A stretch of DNA of 64,000 nucleotides from G963691885 sp963691885 (GCA_963691885.1 OY829843.1:1736001-1800000), one strand, 5' to 3'; shown: positions 45,425-54,866, counted from the stretch's first letter. Notes: generated by a model from the sequence alone, not told the origin. A program made the numbers and translations.

Positions 45425-45952
45425 TTATCCCAGAAAAACCGGGGAACGCCGTAGATCCAGACGATCGCCGAAGCAAACCAGAGGCGCATTGGGGCCGCGG
45501 GCTGATTCATCGCCGTAAGTCACATCAATAAAATCGATACGATCCGGTTCGAGACGGGAATGAACGGCGCTCAACGCTGCTTTGATCCGGTGTTTTTCGA
45601 GAGAGAGGCTAACCCCTCCCTTCTTCTCGCCCCGTTCCAACTGTGCCCCATTCACAGCCTCGTTTATCCGGTCTAGAAAGATCGGCATCCAGCGACAGAT
45701 CGTGGCGGCATCACCGAAGCGTGCGAAGCGCAGGTTTACCACAAATGTGTGTCGCTCGCCGGTGGCATCCTGCATGCTGAAAGCCGGTGTCGAGACCAGA
45801 ACTTCTTTGTTGAAGAGCGATGCGCCTGCCGTATCGCCACTGGAGATGAAGCGGTTTGCGTTAATGGACAGGCGGGGTACAAAGCCGACCATCGCCACGA
45901 CAAGGAGCGTCACGGCGACAAGGCTCAGCAAAATGTAGGTCTTCCGTCCCAT
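45425..45952 (-). CDS. Membrane-anchored FliL-like hypothetical protein (paralogue 1)
   Basis: 175 residues: one N-terminal membrane helix (LSLVAVTLLVVAMVGFVPRL) and an extracytoplasmic domain of about 140 residues. It shares a clear pattern with the next gene: VSTPAFSMQDATGERH against LATPPFMVRDASNAEH, then CRWMPIFLDRIN against CVWMPLIIDRMN, and both proteins are exactly 175 residues. The strand-helix layout resembles the periplasmic domain of FliL, the flagellar stator-associated protein, but no diagnostic motif proves this. The function is unknown. Confidence 0.6.
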   Translation of the reverse strand: MGRKTYILLSLVAVTLLVVAMVGFVPRLSINANRFISSGDTAGASLFNKEVLVSTPAFSMQDATGERHTFVVNLRFARFGDAATICRWMPIFLDRINEAVNGAQLERGEKKGGVSLSLEKHRIKAALSAVHSRLEPDRIDFIDVTYGDESARGPNAPLVCFGDRLDLRRSPVFLG

Positions 45953-46078
45953 TCCGCCACTCTGTGTTGCTGCGGCTTTACTTTAGAAAATGATTATGAA
46001 CGATTTTTGAACGTTCCTCTACAAGGATCTGTGGGAATTTATGTAAAGTTTTTCATACCTTTAGGTGTGGCCCTGAAC

Positions 46079-46606
46079 CTAACCTGTAAAGAGCTTGCTC
46101 CGGCGTCCGTCCAAAACCCCTCTATCGCAGGCCAATCTTGGGTTGTTTGGCCCGTTGATCTCCAGGTTCGGGTCGTCCAGATCGATAATGTTGAGGTCAA
46201 CTGTTTTGAGGTCTTCGGTGATTTCCTGCATCTGGCGTTTGAGCTTGCGTTTGGCAAAAGAAAACAGGGGCTGATAGCTTGCACCATGACCCTTCATCCG
46301 ATCGGTAATCATGTTCATTCTGTCAATAATCAGCGGCATCCAGACGCAGATCTCCTCTGCCTCATCCTGGTTTCTGAACTGGAATGCAGCGACAATGCGA
46401 TGTTCGGCGTTACTGGCGTCGCGCACCATGAAAGGGGGTGTTGCAAGCCAGACGGATTTAGCGTTTTGGTCTCCTGAGAATCCAGGGTCGGACTTACGCC
46501 CGGCGCTTTGTTCAGCGGGATCTCCTTGGACAAAGAACCAGAACAACCCGACGAAGAAACAACACAACCCAAGGAACAGCAGGAAACCCATAATAAATCC
46601 GCGCAT
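46079..46606 (-). CDS. Membrane-anchored FliL-like hypothetical protein (paralogue 2)
   Basis: 175 residues from ATG 46606 (GAGAGG upstream; the open frame reaches TTG 46624). The N-terminal helix GFLLFLGLCCFFVGLFWFFV is followed by a low-complexity stretch and a domain with VWLATPPFMVRDASNAEHRI, EEICVWMPLIIDRMN and LFSFAKRKLKRQMQEITEDL. Paralogous to the gene 126 bases downstream, pointing to tandem duplication. The placement of these genes next to a flagellin-glycosylation-type cluster supports, but does not prove, a link to motility. Confidence 0.6.
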   Translation of the reverse strand: MRGFIMGFLLFLGLCCFFVGLFWFFVQGDPAEQSAGRKSDPGFSGDQNAKSVWLATPPFMVRDASNAEHRIVAAFQFRNQDEAEEICVWMPLIIDRMNMITDRMKGHGASYQPLFSFAKRKLKRQMQEITEDLKTVDLNIIDLDDPNLEINGPNNPRLACDRGVLDGRRSKLFTG

Positions 46607-46820
46607 ATGTCCAACCTCTCGCAACGCGGATCAGACCCTTTCACAGCTGAATTTTCTGAGAATTTACGGGGTCAATGATGATCCCTGGGGGTCCAATCCT
46701 TGGCGCATTACATTAAAATAATTTCAAAAAATTTCATAACTCATTAAAAATACGCTGTAATTTAGCGCTACCGCGGATCTTAAACTCAATTTCTCAAGGA
46801 AAAGTAAACGCAGGTTTCGT

Positions 46821-48452
46821 TTACAGGATTTTCAGGGACTGGGCCAATTGGGTGATGGGGCGGCTCCAGTCGCCTCGATCCTGCTGGCGGAAGAGGGTGA
46901 AGGACGGATACCACGGGCTTGTATCCCCCTGTAACCCCCAACGCCATTCCGGAACGGATTTAAGCAAGAGGCTGGTGGGCCGATTGAGCGCGCCTGCGAG
47001 ATGAGCAGGTCCGGTATCGCTGGTGACAATGTGATCCAGACAGGACATGACGGCCGCAGTGTCCAGAAATGCATGACCGTCCCGGTCCAGAATTTCGCCC
47101 AGATCTGTCACATGCTCATGATCGCTGAGACTCGTGACAGCCTCCCGGCCCACATGGGTTTGCAGAATGAAGAAATGATGATCTTTCAGATCGATCAGCG
47201 GCAACAGGATTTCGGGTCCAAAAGAGCGTCCGACATCGGTATCAGCGTCGGGATTGCCTTGCCAGATCAGTCCCACGGTCTTTTGTGCCTGTCCCTGTTT
47301 TGCCTTGATCACAGAACGCCAGTGGTCAAGGCGGTCAGCCTCTGGCTGTAAATAGGGTGTGGTTGCCGGAATGGAGCCGGTCGTCGTTCTTAACAGATGC
47401 GGCACGCTCATAAGCGGGATGCAAAAATCGGCCTGAACATCATCAGCGGTATCGACGATGGTAATCCTGTCAGAAAGCCTCGATAGCAGTCGGGCGAGGC
47501 TGGGGCGCACTGAAAATGTGACGCGGGCGCCCAATGCCAGCAAATCCGGCACGAAGCGACAGAATTGTATGGTGTCGCCGAGGCCTTGCTCGTCAAAGAC
47601 CATGACATGTTTGCCTGCTATGTCGGTGCCTTCGGACCACCATGGCATTGGCAGATCAGGTTTGACGATGCCTGGTCGGTCCCATCTTGCCTCCAACCCT
47701 GCAAACCCCTCCTCAAAATTGCCCAGAAGCAACTGGTTTTGAGCCCGCGCGAAGGCAACAACGGGTTGGTCCGGGTTTTCTGTGAGCAGAGCGCTCATTA
47801 AAGCGGTGCTTTGATCGATATTTCCGAGGTCACGTTCCACCAGGGCCAGGGTCAGCCGCGCGTTTCGGTCCGTGGGATCAAGGGATAGCGCCGTTTCATA
47901 GGCCTGTTTCGCGCCATCCGGGTCCCGCGCGGCGGCCCTGGCATGTCCAAGCCAGATAAAAAGACCTGCCTCTTGCGGAAAGCGCTGAACCAGATTTCCG
48001 TAAACCGGAACGGCCTCGGTCGGGCGTTTAAGGCGCATCAGTGAAAGACCCAGGTTTCGGCCTGCGGCATGAAGATCAGGGTTCAGGGAAAACGCGGTTT
48101 TCAAGGCATTAACGGCATCCTCCGCCTGTTCGTTGATCCCGAGGACCAGACCCAAAGACGCCCATCCCTCTGCATCGTCAGGGTCCAACGCCACAAGCCG
48201 GTTGAATGCTTGAATGGCCCCGACTGTGTCTTTGCGGTGATGGCGGATCGCGCCAAGAGTTCGCCAGAGAATTGAAGCCGACACATGGTCGTTCAATGCA
48301 GCCAGACACAGTTGCTCGGCCCTTGAAAGACTACCCTTTTGAGCTTCTTCTGATATAATTTGCGCCAGTTTTTCAGGGTCAGTGGTCACAGTGTATCCAT
48401 CTGCTTTCTCATTCGACGAGAAAGTGATAGACATTTTTTGGGATAAAAGCAC
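46821..48452 (-). CDS. TPR-repeat glycosyltransferase (GT9-like C-terminal domain)
   Basis: 543 residues: an N-terminal superhelix of about seven TPR units (residues 45-260; for example IQAFNRLVALDPDDAEGWAS and AKQAYETALSLDPTDRNARL) and a C-terminal glycosyltransferase-type domain (about 285-540) with VFDEQGLGDTIQFCRFVPDL, GLIWQGNPDADTDVGRSFGP and VTSDTGPAHLAGALNRPTSL, a GT9-like nucleotide-sugar site. Such TPR-transferases modify flagellins or surface proteins in alphaproteobacteria. The frame opens at GTG 48452; ATG 48434 is also possible. It is divergent from the DUF6165/MAF pair, and the whole block looks like a glycosylation locus. Confidence 0.82.
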   Translation of the reverse strand: MLLSQKMSITFSSNEKADGYTVTTDPEKLAQIISEEAQKGSLSRAEQLCLAALNDHVSASILWRTLGAIRHHRKDTVGAIQAFNRLVALDPDDAEGWASLGLVLGINEQAEDAVNALKTAFSLNPDLHAAGRNLGLSLMRLKRPTEAVPVYGNLVQRFPQEAGLFIWLGHARAAARDPDGAKQAYETALSLDPTDRNARLTLALVERDLGNIDQSTALMSALLTENPDQPVVAFARAQNQLLLGNFEEGFAGLEARWDRPGIVKPDLPMPWWSEGTDIAGKHVMVFDEQGLGDTIQFCRFVPDLLALGARVTFSVRPSLARLLSRLSDRITIVDTADDVQADFCIPLMSVPHLLRTTTGSIPATTPYLQPEADRLDHWRSVIKAKQGQAQKTVGLIWQGNPDADTDVGRSFGPEILLPLIDLKDHHFFILQTHVGREAVTSLSDHEHVTDLGEILDRDGHAFLDTAAVMSCLDHIVTSDTGPAHLAGALNRPTSLLLKSVPEWRWGLQGDTSPWYPSFTLFRQQDRGDWSRPITQLAQSLKIL

Positions 48453-48523
48453 GGTTTCATCACTGGAAACTGCGGCTCAGGGAGTATAGAGAGCTGCGGG
48501 GCTCTTTGTTTGAAGGAAAAATA

Positions 48524-48913
48524 ATGTCCGTTCTAATTGAAGTATCTTGGGGTGAGCTGATCGACAAGATCACCATTCTGGAAATCAAACGCGAACGCAT
48601 CGACAATACGGAAGCGAAGCTGGCGGTCGAAAAGGAGCTGGGCATCTTGAAAGAATGCCGGGCCAAATACACCTCCGCACCGGCCGGATTGCTTGACCTG
48701 ACCATTGAGTTGAAGAAAGTCAACGAACAGCTTTGGGACATCGAAGACAATATTCGGCGCTTTGAACAGCGTAAGGATTTTGGCATGGATTTCATCGAGC
48801 TGGCCCGTTCTGTCTATCAATTGAATGACGAGAGGGCTGCATTGAAGAAGAACCTGAACGTCATCATGAAGTCCGAAATCGTCGAACAGAAATCCTACGT
48901 CGAATACGATTGA
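48524..48913 (+). CDS. DUF6165 family protein
   Basis: 129-residue, mostly helical charged protein (SVLIEVSWGELIDKITILEI, LWDIEDNIRRFEQRKDFGMD, QLNDERAALKKNLN) with coiled-coil character. The family has no described function and tends to occur with polysaccharide or flagellin glycosylation genes, as here, 15 bases ahead of the MAF gene and probably co-transcribed. ATG 48524 has GAAGGA upstream; the preceding six in-frame codons are not needed. Confidence 0.8.
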   Translation: MSVLIEVSWGELIDKITILEIKRERIDNTEAKLAVEKELGILKECRAKYTSAPAGLLDLTIELKKVNEQLWDIEDNIRRFEQRKDFGMDFIELARSVYQLNDERAALKKNLNVIMKSEIVEQKSYVEYD

Positions 48914-48928
48914 GTCCAAGAGCCGGTT

Positions 48929-50866
48929 ATGGAAGGCGCTGATCTGTTTGCAGAAAACCTGGCTCTGCTGGACCGGATCGGCATGGGTTTGCTTGCCGCC
49001 CGATTGAGGGCGTTCTCCCCGGGCCAGTATGAGCTGACCGGTGATCTAGAGCGGGGGTCCCTCAACCTTCGGGATGTGGGTACCGGGCTTCCATATTATC
49101 CAAGCGATGCATTGACCCATGCGTTTGAAACGATCCAGAGCTTTCGGAAGGTTCCGACCCGCCATTTGATCCAGCCCCTGCTGCCCACGGCCAGCTTTGA
49201 TCTGTGTACGGACCGTGTTATCCGGGCCTGTTATGAATATCTGACAAACAAGTCGATCAATACCGTCCCTACGGCCGATGCGGGGGCGTTTGTTCTGTTC
49301 GGATTGAGCCTCGGCCTGCAATTACCCTTGATTACGCAACATTTCATGACAAAGGATCTGGTGATTTACGAGCCGGATCTGGAGCTTGTGTTCTGGGCGT
49401 TTCATCTGATCCCGATGGTCGGTATTGAGGACCTGGTACGTCGACGTGGTGGTCGTTTGATCATCGTCACCGAGGCCATTCCCAATCTTGCTGCAACGGA
49501 AATCATCTTTGCTCTTCGGGCCGACAATGGTGCGTTGATCGACGGCAGCTATTTTATGGTCGGAACATCTGATCCACGGTGTCAAGAAACCCTCAATCAG
49601 GTATCTGAACAAAGCAGGTTCTTTGAGATTTCATCCGGTTTCTTTGAAGATGAACTGGATATGTTTGTGAACACCGCCAGAAACCTGGCGTCTTACGATT
49701 GGCATATGTTGAAGGATCGACCTTTGACGCGTCGACGGAAATGCCCGGCCCTTGTCATCGGCAGTGGGCCGTCTGTCGACAAGGATATTGAAACCATTCG
49801 CGCGCTCGCGGAAAACGCGATCATCTTCTCCTGCGGGTCGTCTCTCGGTGTGCTCTTGCGCAACAACATCACACCAGATTTTCACTGCCAGCTCGAAAAC
49901 ACGACAAGCTCCCATGACTTGCTTGAATTAACCCGTGAAGATTTTGACTTCTCTGGCGTAACTCTACTTGCGGCCAATTCCATTGATGTAAGGTCAGCGG
50001 CCCTGTTTGAGGAACGGGTCATGTATTTCATGCCCGCCAATACCGGGACACGTTTGTTCAGCGATCCTGAAGACCCACTCTTTCTTGTTGGCCCGACGGT
50101 CGTAAACTCGGCCCTTCGCACAGGCGTCGCAATGGGTTTGGACGAGTTTTACCTGTTTGGTGTCGATTTGGGGTCGAAAGACCCGGAACATCACCACTCG
50201 GATGCAACCCATTACAATCATTCAGACGACCCGTTCTGGATAAGTGGCAACGATATGGAACGCTTCTCCATCCCGATGGAAGGAAACTTCGGAGGTCAGT
50301 TTCTAAGCAACAGGCCGTTTCAATACACGAAACTGTTTTTAGAACGCCTCATCGCCAACATTCCGGCGATGAAAGTCTTTAACTGCAGCGATGGGGCGCG
50401 CATTGAAGGGGCTGAACCACGTGCCCCCGACACCGTTTCCCTCATACCGGCGAGCGGCACAAAGACCGAAACGGTTGAAACAATAGTATCGAACCTCTCT
50501 CTGTCGTCCGAGGCTGCACAGGATCAACAGGCAACGCTCAGGTTGTATAGGGCGGCCTTGTCGGACTGGTTCGATGCCGTTACCCGGTGTTTCCGTGAAG
50601 GGAGCGATCTGGATGTGTATCGTCTAAATGAAAGTCTGAAACCCTATATGCAGGCGGCGGGACTGGAACGCAGCCATGGCGTCGATGCAGCCATTCGGTA
50701 TTGTGCTTCCGGGTCCGTTCAACGGATGATGATGCTGTGCCACTATTTGTACAGACGGCTGGATCCGGGTGATCGTGCACCTTTCCTTGAGATGTTTTGT
50801 GATCTGTGTGTGTCGACCCTGGCTGATATGAAGTTGAAGGCCGATCAGGCGTTTGAAAATCTCTAG
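48929..50866 (+). CDS. Motility-associated factor (MAF) glycosyltransferase, MptE-like
   Basis: 645-residue protein with the MAF/DUF115 core: LVIGSGPSVDKDIETIRALA (nucleotide-binding-like glycine motif), IIFSCGSSLGVLLRNNITPD and VGPTVVNSALRTGVAMGLDE, then YLFGVDLGSKDPEHHHSDAT. MAF proteins transfer nonulosonic acids (pseudaminic or legionaminic acid type) to flagellin. The enzyme family shares a fold with the archaeal 6-hydroxymethylpterin pyrophosphokinase MptE. The sugar donor pathway (pse/leg genes) is not in the window. The start is ATG 48929. It follows the DUF6165 gene and ends ten bases from the convergent sulfotransferase stop. Confidence 0.85.
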   Translation: MEGADLFAENLALLDRIGMGLLAARLRAFSPGQYELTGDLERGSLNLRDVGTGLPYYPSDALTHAFETIQSFRKVPTRHLIQPLLPTASFDLCTDRVIRACYEYLTNKSINTVPTADAGAFVLFGLSLGLQLPLITQHFMTKDLVIYEPDLELVFWAFHLIPMVGIEDLVRRRGGRLIIVTEAIPNLAATEIIFALRADNGALIDGSYFMVGTSDPRCQETLNQVSEQSRFFEISSGFFEDELDMFVNTARNLASYDWHMLKDRPLTRRRKCPALVIGSGPSVDKDIETIRALAENAIIFSCGSSLGVLLRNNITPDFHCQLENTTSSHDLLELTREDFDFSGVTLLAANSIDVRSAALFEERVMYFMPANTGTRLFSDPEDPLFLVGPTVVNSALRTGVAMGLDEFYLFGVDLGSKDPEHHHSDATHYNHSDDPFWISGNDMERFSIPMEGNFGGQFLSNRPFQYTKLFLERLIANIPAMKVFNCSDGARIEGAEPRAPDTVSLIPASGTKTETVETIVSNLSLSSEAAQDQQATLRLYRAALSDWFDAVTRCFREGSDLDVYRLNESLKPYMQAAGLERSHGVDAAIRYCASGSVQRMMMLCHYLYRRLDPGDRAPFLEMFCDLCVSTLADMKLKADQAFENL

Positions 50867-50908
50867 CCGGAAACCTCACAATCCGATCGAAGAAAAATCG
50901 GTTTCCGG
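50867..50908. terminator. Inverted repeat at convergent gene ends (possible terminator)
   Basis: Nine-base arms CCGGAAACC and GGTTTCCGG with 24 bases between, beginning directly after the MAF stop and lying over the last codons of the sulfotransferase. An alternative inner stem CCGAT/ATCGG is also possible. There is no T-run, so termination is only a suggestion. Confidence 0.4.
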
Positions 50909-51685
50909 AAAATGCCGGGTCAGCAGTTTCACCTTCAATTCCTGATCAGCTGTAAAAAACTCTCGGCCGCGACCGGTGCGCCCGATATTTCGTCTTGTGT
51001 CCTGATCCTGGTTTGATTGAGACCATGCGTCTGAGACGGATATCCGGGGTTCGGAAATGTCCTGGAAATCAAGAATTGACTGCAGGGTTTCGTGTGGGCG
51101 CTCGATCAACTGCTCATAGGTAATCAAGAGCTTTTGGATATCGGCATTTGCCCAGCTGTGGACAAAGGCAAGATGCCATGGCAGGGCAAGATCGATAAGG
51201 GTATCGATCTGGTCCCTTTCTCTTAGATTCAGAAAACCTTGGGGCGCGACAAAAGTTGGTGTATCCGTCCGTTCACGATGCATATGGTTCATGAGCGACA
51301 CAGTCGCATCAAAAATATCTCGAACCAGAATGACCGGTCGAATGCCAAACTCGTTCAGCCTTTCCACATTTAATGGGGTCGCCATCGTATGGTGCGTGGC
51401 GATGGAATTGAATGCCCAGCTGTCAACAAGGCGTGAGGTAACCAGATTCTGTTCATGCCGATGGTGGTCGCAGAGAGGATGAGGGAAATAGCCAGTCAGC
51501 CTTATCAGAACATTGTTGAGCAGGGTTGACCCTGATTTGGGAAGGGCTGTGACAAAGATATAGTCCCGGCGTCGCATCACCCGGGGGGCAAGCCATTGCG
51601 ACCATCGCTGGACATTCTGGTTCCAGGCCTTCAAAGACCTTTCGTGGCGTTTCCAGGCGCTGTTGAGTCTCTTTTGATCCGCCAT
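50876..51685 (-). CDS. Sulfotransferase family protein
   Basis: 269 residues with the PAPS-binding signature of sulfotransferases: 5'-phosphosulfate loop VTALPKSGSTLLNNVLIRL, 3'-phosphate site RPVILVRDIFDATVSLMNHM and a C-terminal RRNIGRTGRGREFFT segment equivalent to the RKG-like motif. It would transfer sulfate to a sugar or another hydroxyl. Its start overlaps the region of the upstream membrane-protein stop (TGAAATG), implying translational coupling. Part of the putative surface-glycan block, so the acceptor may be a glycan, but this is inference. Confidence 0.85.
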   Translation of the reverse strand: MADQKRLNSAWKRHERSLKAWNQNVQRWSQWLAPRVMRRRDYIFVTALPKSGSTLLNNVLIRLTGYFPHPLCDHHRHEQNLVTSRLVDSWAFNSIATHHTMATPLNVERLNEFGIRPVILVRDIFDATVSLMNHMHRERTDTPTFVAPQGFLNLRERDQIDTLIDLALPWHLAFVHSWANADIQKLLITYEQLIERPHETLQSILDFQDISEPRISVSDAWSQSNQDQDTRRNIGRTGRGREFFTADQELKVKLLTRHFPETDFSSIGL

Positions 51686-51686
51686 T

Positions 51687-52868
51687 TCAACTTTTCACAC
51701 GGGTTTTGTAATAAACGAATCTGCCATACAGCGCCAAACCGAAACAAACCATAATCAGCAAATAGGGCGCTGCATAATATCTGGTGTCGAACCATGGGAT
51801 GAAGAGGAAATGGAAGGATACCATGAGTAAGGCAACCACCGCGACATCCCGGTATTCATTCAAGGCGTGATGCCCTCTGGCCAGTAAAGCTGTGGCCAGC
51901 GCCATGGCGATGAGGGCGGGGTATTTTGCGCTCTTTGAGGCAACGACCCCGATCTCCCGGGTCAAAACTTCCAGATACATGGACAGCGTAAGGTGCGGGT
52001 GTTCGCCCAGGAGGTAAGGCATGTTGGCGATGAAACTGTGATAGAAAGCAGCCTGGAAACTGGGGGTGGTCATTGCAAGGGCGATTGATTCATACAGTGC
52101 AAGGGCGGCCAGCCCAAACCAGAAGCTGGTCCGAAAAGGCAATCGACGGGACGGGTCTGCCAGAAACGTCGCATAGGCCAGGAACATGCCGAAATACAGA
52201 ATGGCATCGGCCCGAACGACAATTGTCGCCAAGAACAAACATGCGGCGATGCGGGATCGGTTTTCACTGAACGCCATGAGGGCAGCCCCGATAAACAGGG
52301 CTGTCATCCCGTCCGGATATTCATACCGGGCTGTCTGAAGAAGTCCTGTGAGGGCACCGAGCAAACCAAGGGGCAAGACAATAAGGGGTGGTGCGCGTTT
52401 GCTCATCCAGAGAAGGGCAAGACCAAAAAACAAAGTCGCTGGAACGACCGCGACAATTCTGGTTGCCATGAAAGGGTCAACACCGATTGCAGCCAGTGTG
52501 ATCACCGGTGCGATAAATCCGAGCTTGTAACAGGAGGCACTCAGTCTCTGCCTAAATGCCTCCGGATCGGTGGCAATGATCGATCGATATGGACTGATCC
52601 CCGGGGGCGACGTGGTCATCTCACGATAGATTGCTTCGGGAAACGTCGCTTCCAAATAGGTATAGGTTTTGGCATGGGTTTCCGGCCAGGATGCTGTGCC
52701 ATCAATCAGGTCCAGGGCATGGAACGTGCATCCCACATAGTTTGTAACGTCCCAACCATATTTCGGTTTCGCAAAAGCATAGATGGCTAACGCCAGGCAA
52801 AGGACTGTCACCACAGCGATTGCAAAAGGCGACAGGCCGGGACGCGTCAAGTTACTATGCTGTGTCAT
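51687..52868 (-). CDS. Polytopic membrane protein (GT87/GT39-like hypothetical)
   Basis: 393 residues with about nine to ten membrane helices (for example FAIAVVTVLCLALAIYAFAK, ALMAFSENRSRIAACLFLAT, YYAAPYLLIMVCFGLALYGR). The first periplasmic loop, rich in Tyr, Thr and acidic residues (THAKTYTYLEATFPEAIYRE), and the overall shape resemble lipid-linked-sugar glycosyltransferases of GT-C type, but no clear catalytic DD/DE motif could be assigned. It is co-transcribed with the sulfotransferase, one base between stop and start. Nothing resembling a ribosome site is visible before ATG 52868. Confidence 0.65.
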   Translation of the reverse strand: MTQHSNLTRPGLSPFAIAVVTVLCLALAIYAFAKPKYGWDVTNYVGCTFHALDLIDGTASWPETHAKTYTYLEATFPEAIYREMTTSPPGISPYRSIIATDPEAFRQRLSASCYKLGFIAPVITLAAIGVDPFMATRIVAVVPATLFFGLALLWMSKRAPPLIVLPLGLLGALTGLLQTARYEYPDGMTALFIGAALMAFSENRSRIAACLFLATIVVRADAILYFGMFLAYATFLADPSRRLPFRTSFWFGLAALALYESIALAMTTPSFQAAFYHSFIANMPYLLGEHPHLTLSMYLEVLTREIGVVASKSAKYPALIAMALATALLARGHHALNEYRDVAVVALLMVSFHFLFIPWFDTRYYAAPYLLIMVCFGLALYGRFVYYKTRVKS

Positions 52869-52917
52869 GGGAGGTGCGATGCCTATCGAAGAAAAGGATG
52901 AGGTTCAGACCAACAGC

Positions 52918-53784
52918 TCAGCTTGCAGTCGCGTAAAGCCCGACTGCGTTTTCTGCCCCGCTGGTTAACGCGGCGGCCTGATCGACCAGAATCTGGTCAT
53001 AAAGACGGAGCGCGTCCTGGGCAAATTCCGCGGTCGGCGCAGGCACATGAGTCCAATTTCCGAAACTGTCCTTCCCGCGAACAGGCAGGGCATAGTCGCG
53101 CGAACTGATTTCCTGGCGTGTATTTGGACTGATATACCGAATGGCCATGCCAATCCGGCGCTCCGATGACATATTGGGACCCGATGCATGCAACATGCGT
53201 CCATGATGCAGTGACATTTCACCGGGCTTCAGAACGTCATAAACGGCGTCATTTTCGTCGACGTCAACGGCAATCTCCTGACCACGGGACAAGAGGTTTT
53301 CTTCAGAGAATGTATCTTTGTGGGGTTGGATACTCTGCTTGTGAGCGCCGGGAATAAACCGCATGCATCCGGCCTCTACTGTCACATTGGAAAGCGCGAT
53401 CCAGGCTGTCAGTAAGCCATCGGTTTCACCCAATCCCCAATAGGTCAGGTCCTGGTGCCAGGAAACCACCTTGGTTGTTCCTGGATCTTTCATAAACAAC
53501 TCGCAGGACCATGCGAGCAGGTCCGGCCCCAGTATCCCCTCAACCGCATCAAGGATCGCAGGCGTCCGGGCTATCTGCTCCATGAAGGGTAAGACGACAT
53601 GACCGTTGACCCGAAAATATTGATTGTGGGGTTTCGGCAGGCTTCCATCGCGATATTGCGCTTCGAGGCGATTGATCGTGTTGACGGCTTGGGCGACCGC
53701 GGCTTCATCCAAAACCCGCAAGGGCATCAAAAAGCCATCTCTTTCATATTGTTCACGCTGAGCAGTGGAAAGTGAGCTTGCCAT
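52918..53784 (-). CDS. Phytanoyl-CoA dioxygenase (PhyH) family protein
   Basis: 288-residue Fe(II)/2-oxoglutarate oxygenase. Iron ligands are seen as His110-x-Asp112 (SWHQDLTYWG) and a distal histidine in SLHHGRMLHASGPN (His194 or His199). Arg in RRIGMAIRYISP would bind 2-oxoglutarate. PhyH homologues hydroxylate diverse small molecules, including ectoine and natural products, and the length and WHQD-YW segment fit the small-molecule branch. ATG 53784 has a good AGGAGA site. Upstream of the membrane-protein and sulfotransferase genes on the same strand (49-base gap), so possibly one transcript. Confidence 0.85.
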   Translation of the reverse strand: MASSLSTAQREQYERDGFLMPLRVLDEAAVAQAVNTINRLEAQYRDGSLPKPHNQYFRVNGHVVLPFMEQIARTPAILDAVEGILGPDLLAWSCELFMKDPGTTKVVSWHQDLTYWGLGETDGLLTAWIALSNVTVEAGCMRFIPGAHKQSIQPHKDTFSEENLLSRGQEIAVDVDENDAVYDVLKPGEMSLHHGRMLHASGPNMSSERRIGMAIRYISPNTRQEISSRDYALPVRGKDSFGNWTHVPAPTAEFAQDALRLYDQILVDQAAALTSGAENAVGLYATAS

Positions 53785-53933
53785 GATCTATCTCTCCTAA
53801 TGAAGAACATAATGAAACGAAAACCAAGGGGACTGCCGCAGCGCCCGAACCCGGGTGATTTGCTTTTTCGGGGGCCGCTCGTAAGTTTCACCCCGAAACC
53901 GTGCCAAAATTCCAATCAATAGGAAACAATTAA

Positions 53934-54866
53934 ATGCCACTCTTAGACGCTTCTGCCGCCGGACTATTCCCGATTGCCCCAACCCCGTTTCATCCCGATG
54001 GAAGGGTTGATGATAAATCGGTTGAAACCCTGATTGAGCGTTACCTTCAGGCAGGCGCCACCGGCGTCACCGTATTGGGTATTATGGGGGAAGCCCCAAA
54101 ACTTTCGCCCGAAGAAAGCCTTGCGATTACAAAGCAGTTTATTGCCGGGTTTGGCGATTTGCCCGTTGTGGTCGGCGTATCTGCCCCGGGCTTTGCGGCG
54201 ATGAGTGCACTAAGCTCTGCCGTGATGAATGCCGGAGCCGCCGGCGTTATGATTGCACCGCCGCCATCCTTGCGGACGGATGATCAGATCACCGGATATT
54301 ATCGCCAGGCGGTTGATGCGATCGGTGCGGATGTGCCGTTTGTCATTCAGGACTATCCCTTGACCCTCAGTGTTCAAATGACACCAAAGGTTATTGCCCA
54401 AATGGTTCAGGAACACCCGTCCTGTGTCATGCTGAAACACGAAGACTGGCCCGGACTGGAAAAGATATCCGCCCTTCGCAAATTCGAAGCGGAAGGAACG
54501 ATGCGTCATATTTCCATCCTGACTGGAAACGGTGCGCTCTTCCTGGATTTTGAAATGGAACGCGGTGCCGATGGTGCGATGACCGGCTATGCATTCCCGG
54601 AAATGCTGGGTGATGTGGTGCGCCTGCAGAATGCCGGCCAACGGGAAGAGGCCCATGATCTGTTTGATGCCCATCTGCCGTTGGTGCGCTATGAACAGCA
54701 GCAGGGTGTCGGACTTGCAGCCAGGAAATACATCATGATGCGTCGTGGCTTTATTGCGTCAGATGCCCAGAGGAAACCCGGATCGTCCCTGACGCCAGCG
54801 GCAAGGGCAGAGATTGATTATCTATTGGGCCGTCTTGCAAAGCATGACGCGCGGGCCGCTGTCTAA
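53934..54866 (+). CDS. DapA/N-acetylneuraminate-lyase family aldolase
   Basis: 310-residue TIM-barrel class I aldolase. Schiff-base Lys168 is in VMLKHEDWPGL, the catalytic tyrosine is Tyr141 in QDYPLTLS, and the carboxylate-binding loop reads VLGIMGEAPKLS (instead of GTTGE). Family members condense or cleave pyruvate with aldehydes. The changed loop and the genomic position next to a LysR regulator argue for a catabolic lyase rather than housekeeping DapA. GGAA precedes ATG 53934. It is divergent from PhyH and convergent with LysR (4-base overlap of ends). Confidence 0.87.
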   Translation: MPLLDASAAGLFPIAPTPFHPDGRVDDKSVETLIERYLQAGATGVTVLGIMGEAPKLSPEESLAITKQFIAGFGDLPVVVGVSAPGFAAMSALSSAVMNAGAAGVMIAPPPSLRTDDQITGYYRQAVDAIGADVPFVIQDYPLTLSVQMTPKVIAQMVQEHPSCVMLKHEDWPGLEKISALRKFEAEGTMRHISILTGNGALFLDFEMERGADGAMTGYAFPEMLGDVVRLQNAGQREEAHDLFDAHLPLVRYEQQQGVGLAARKYIMMRRGFIASDAQRKPGSSLTPAARAEIDYLLGRLAKHDARAAV

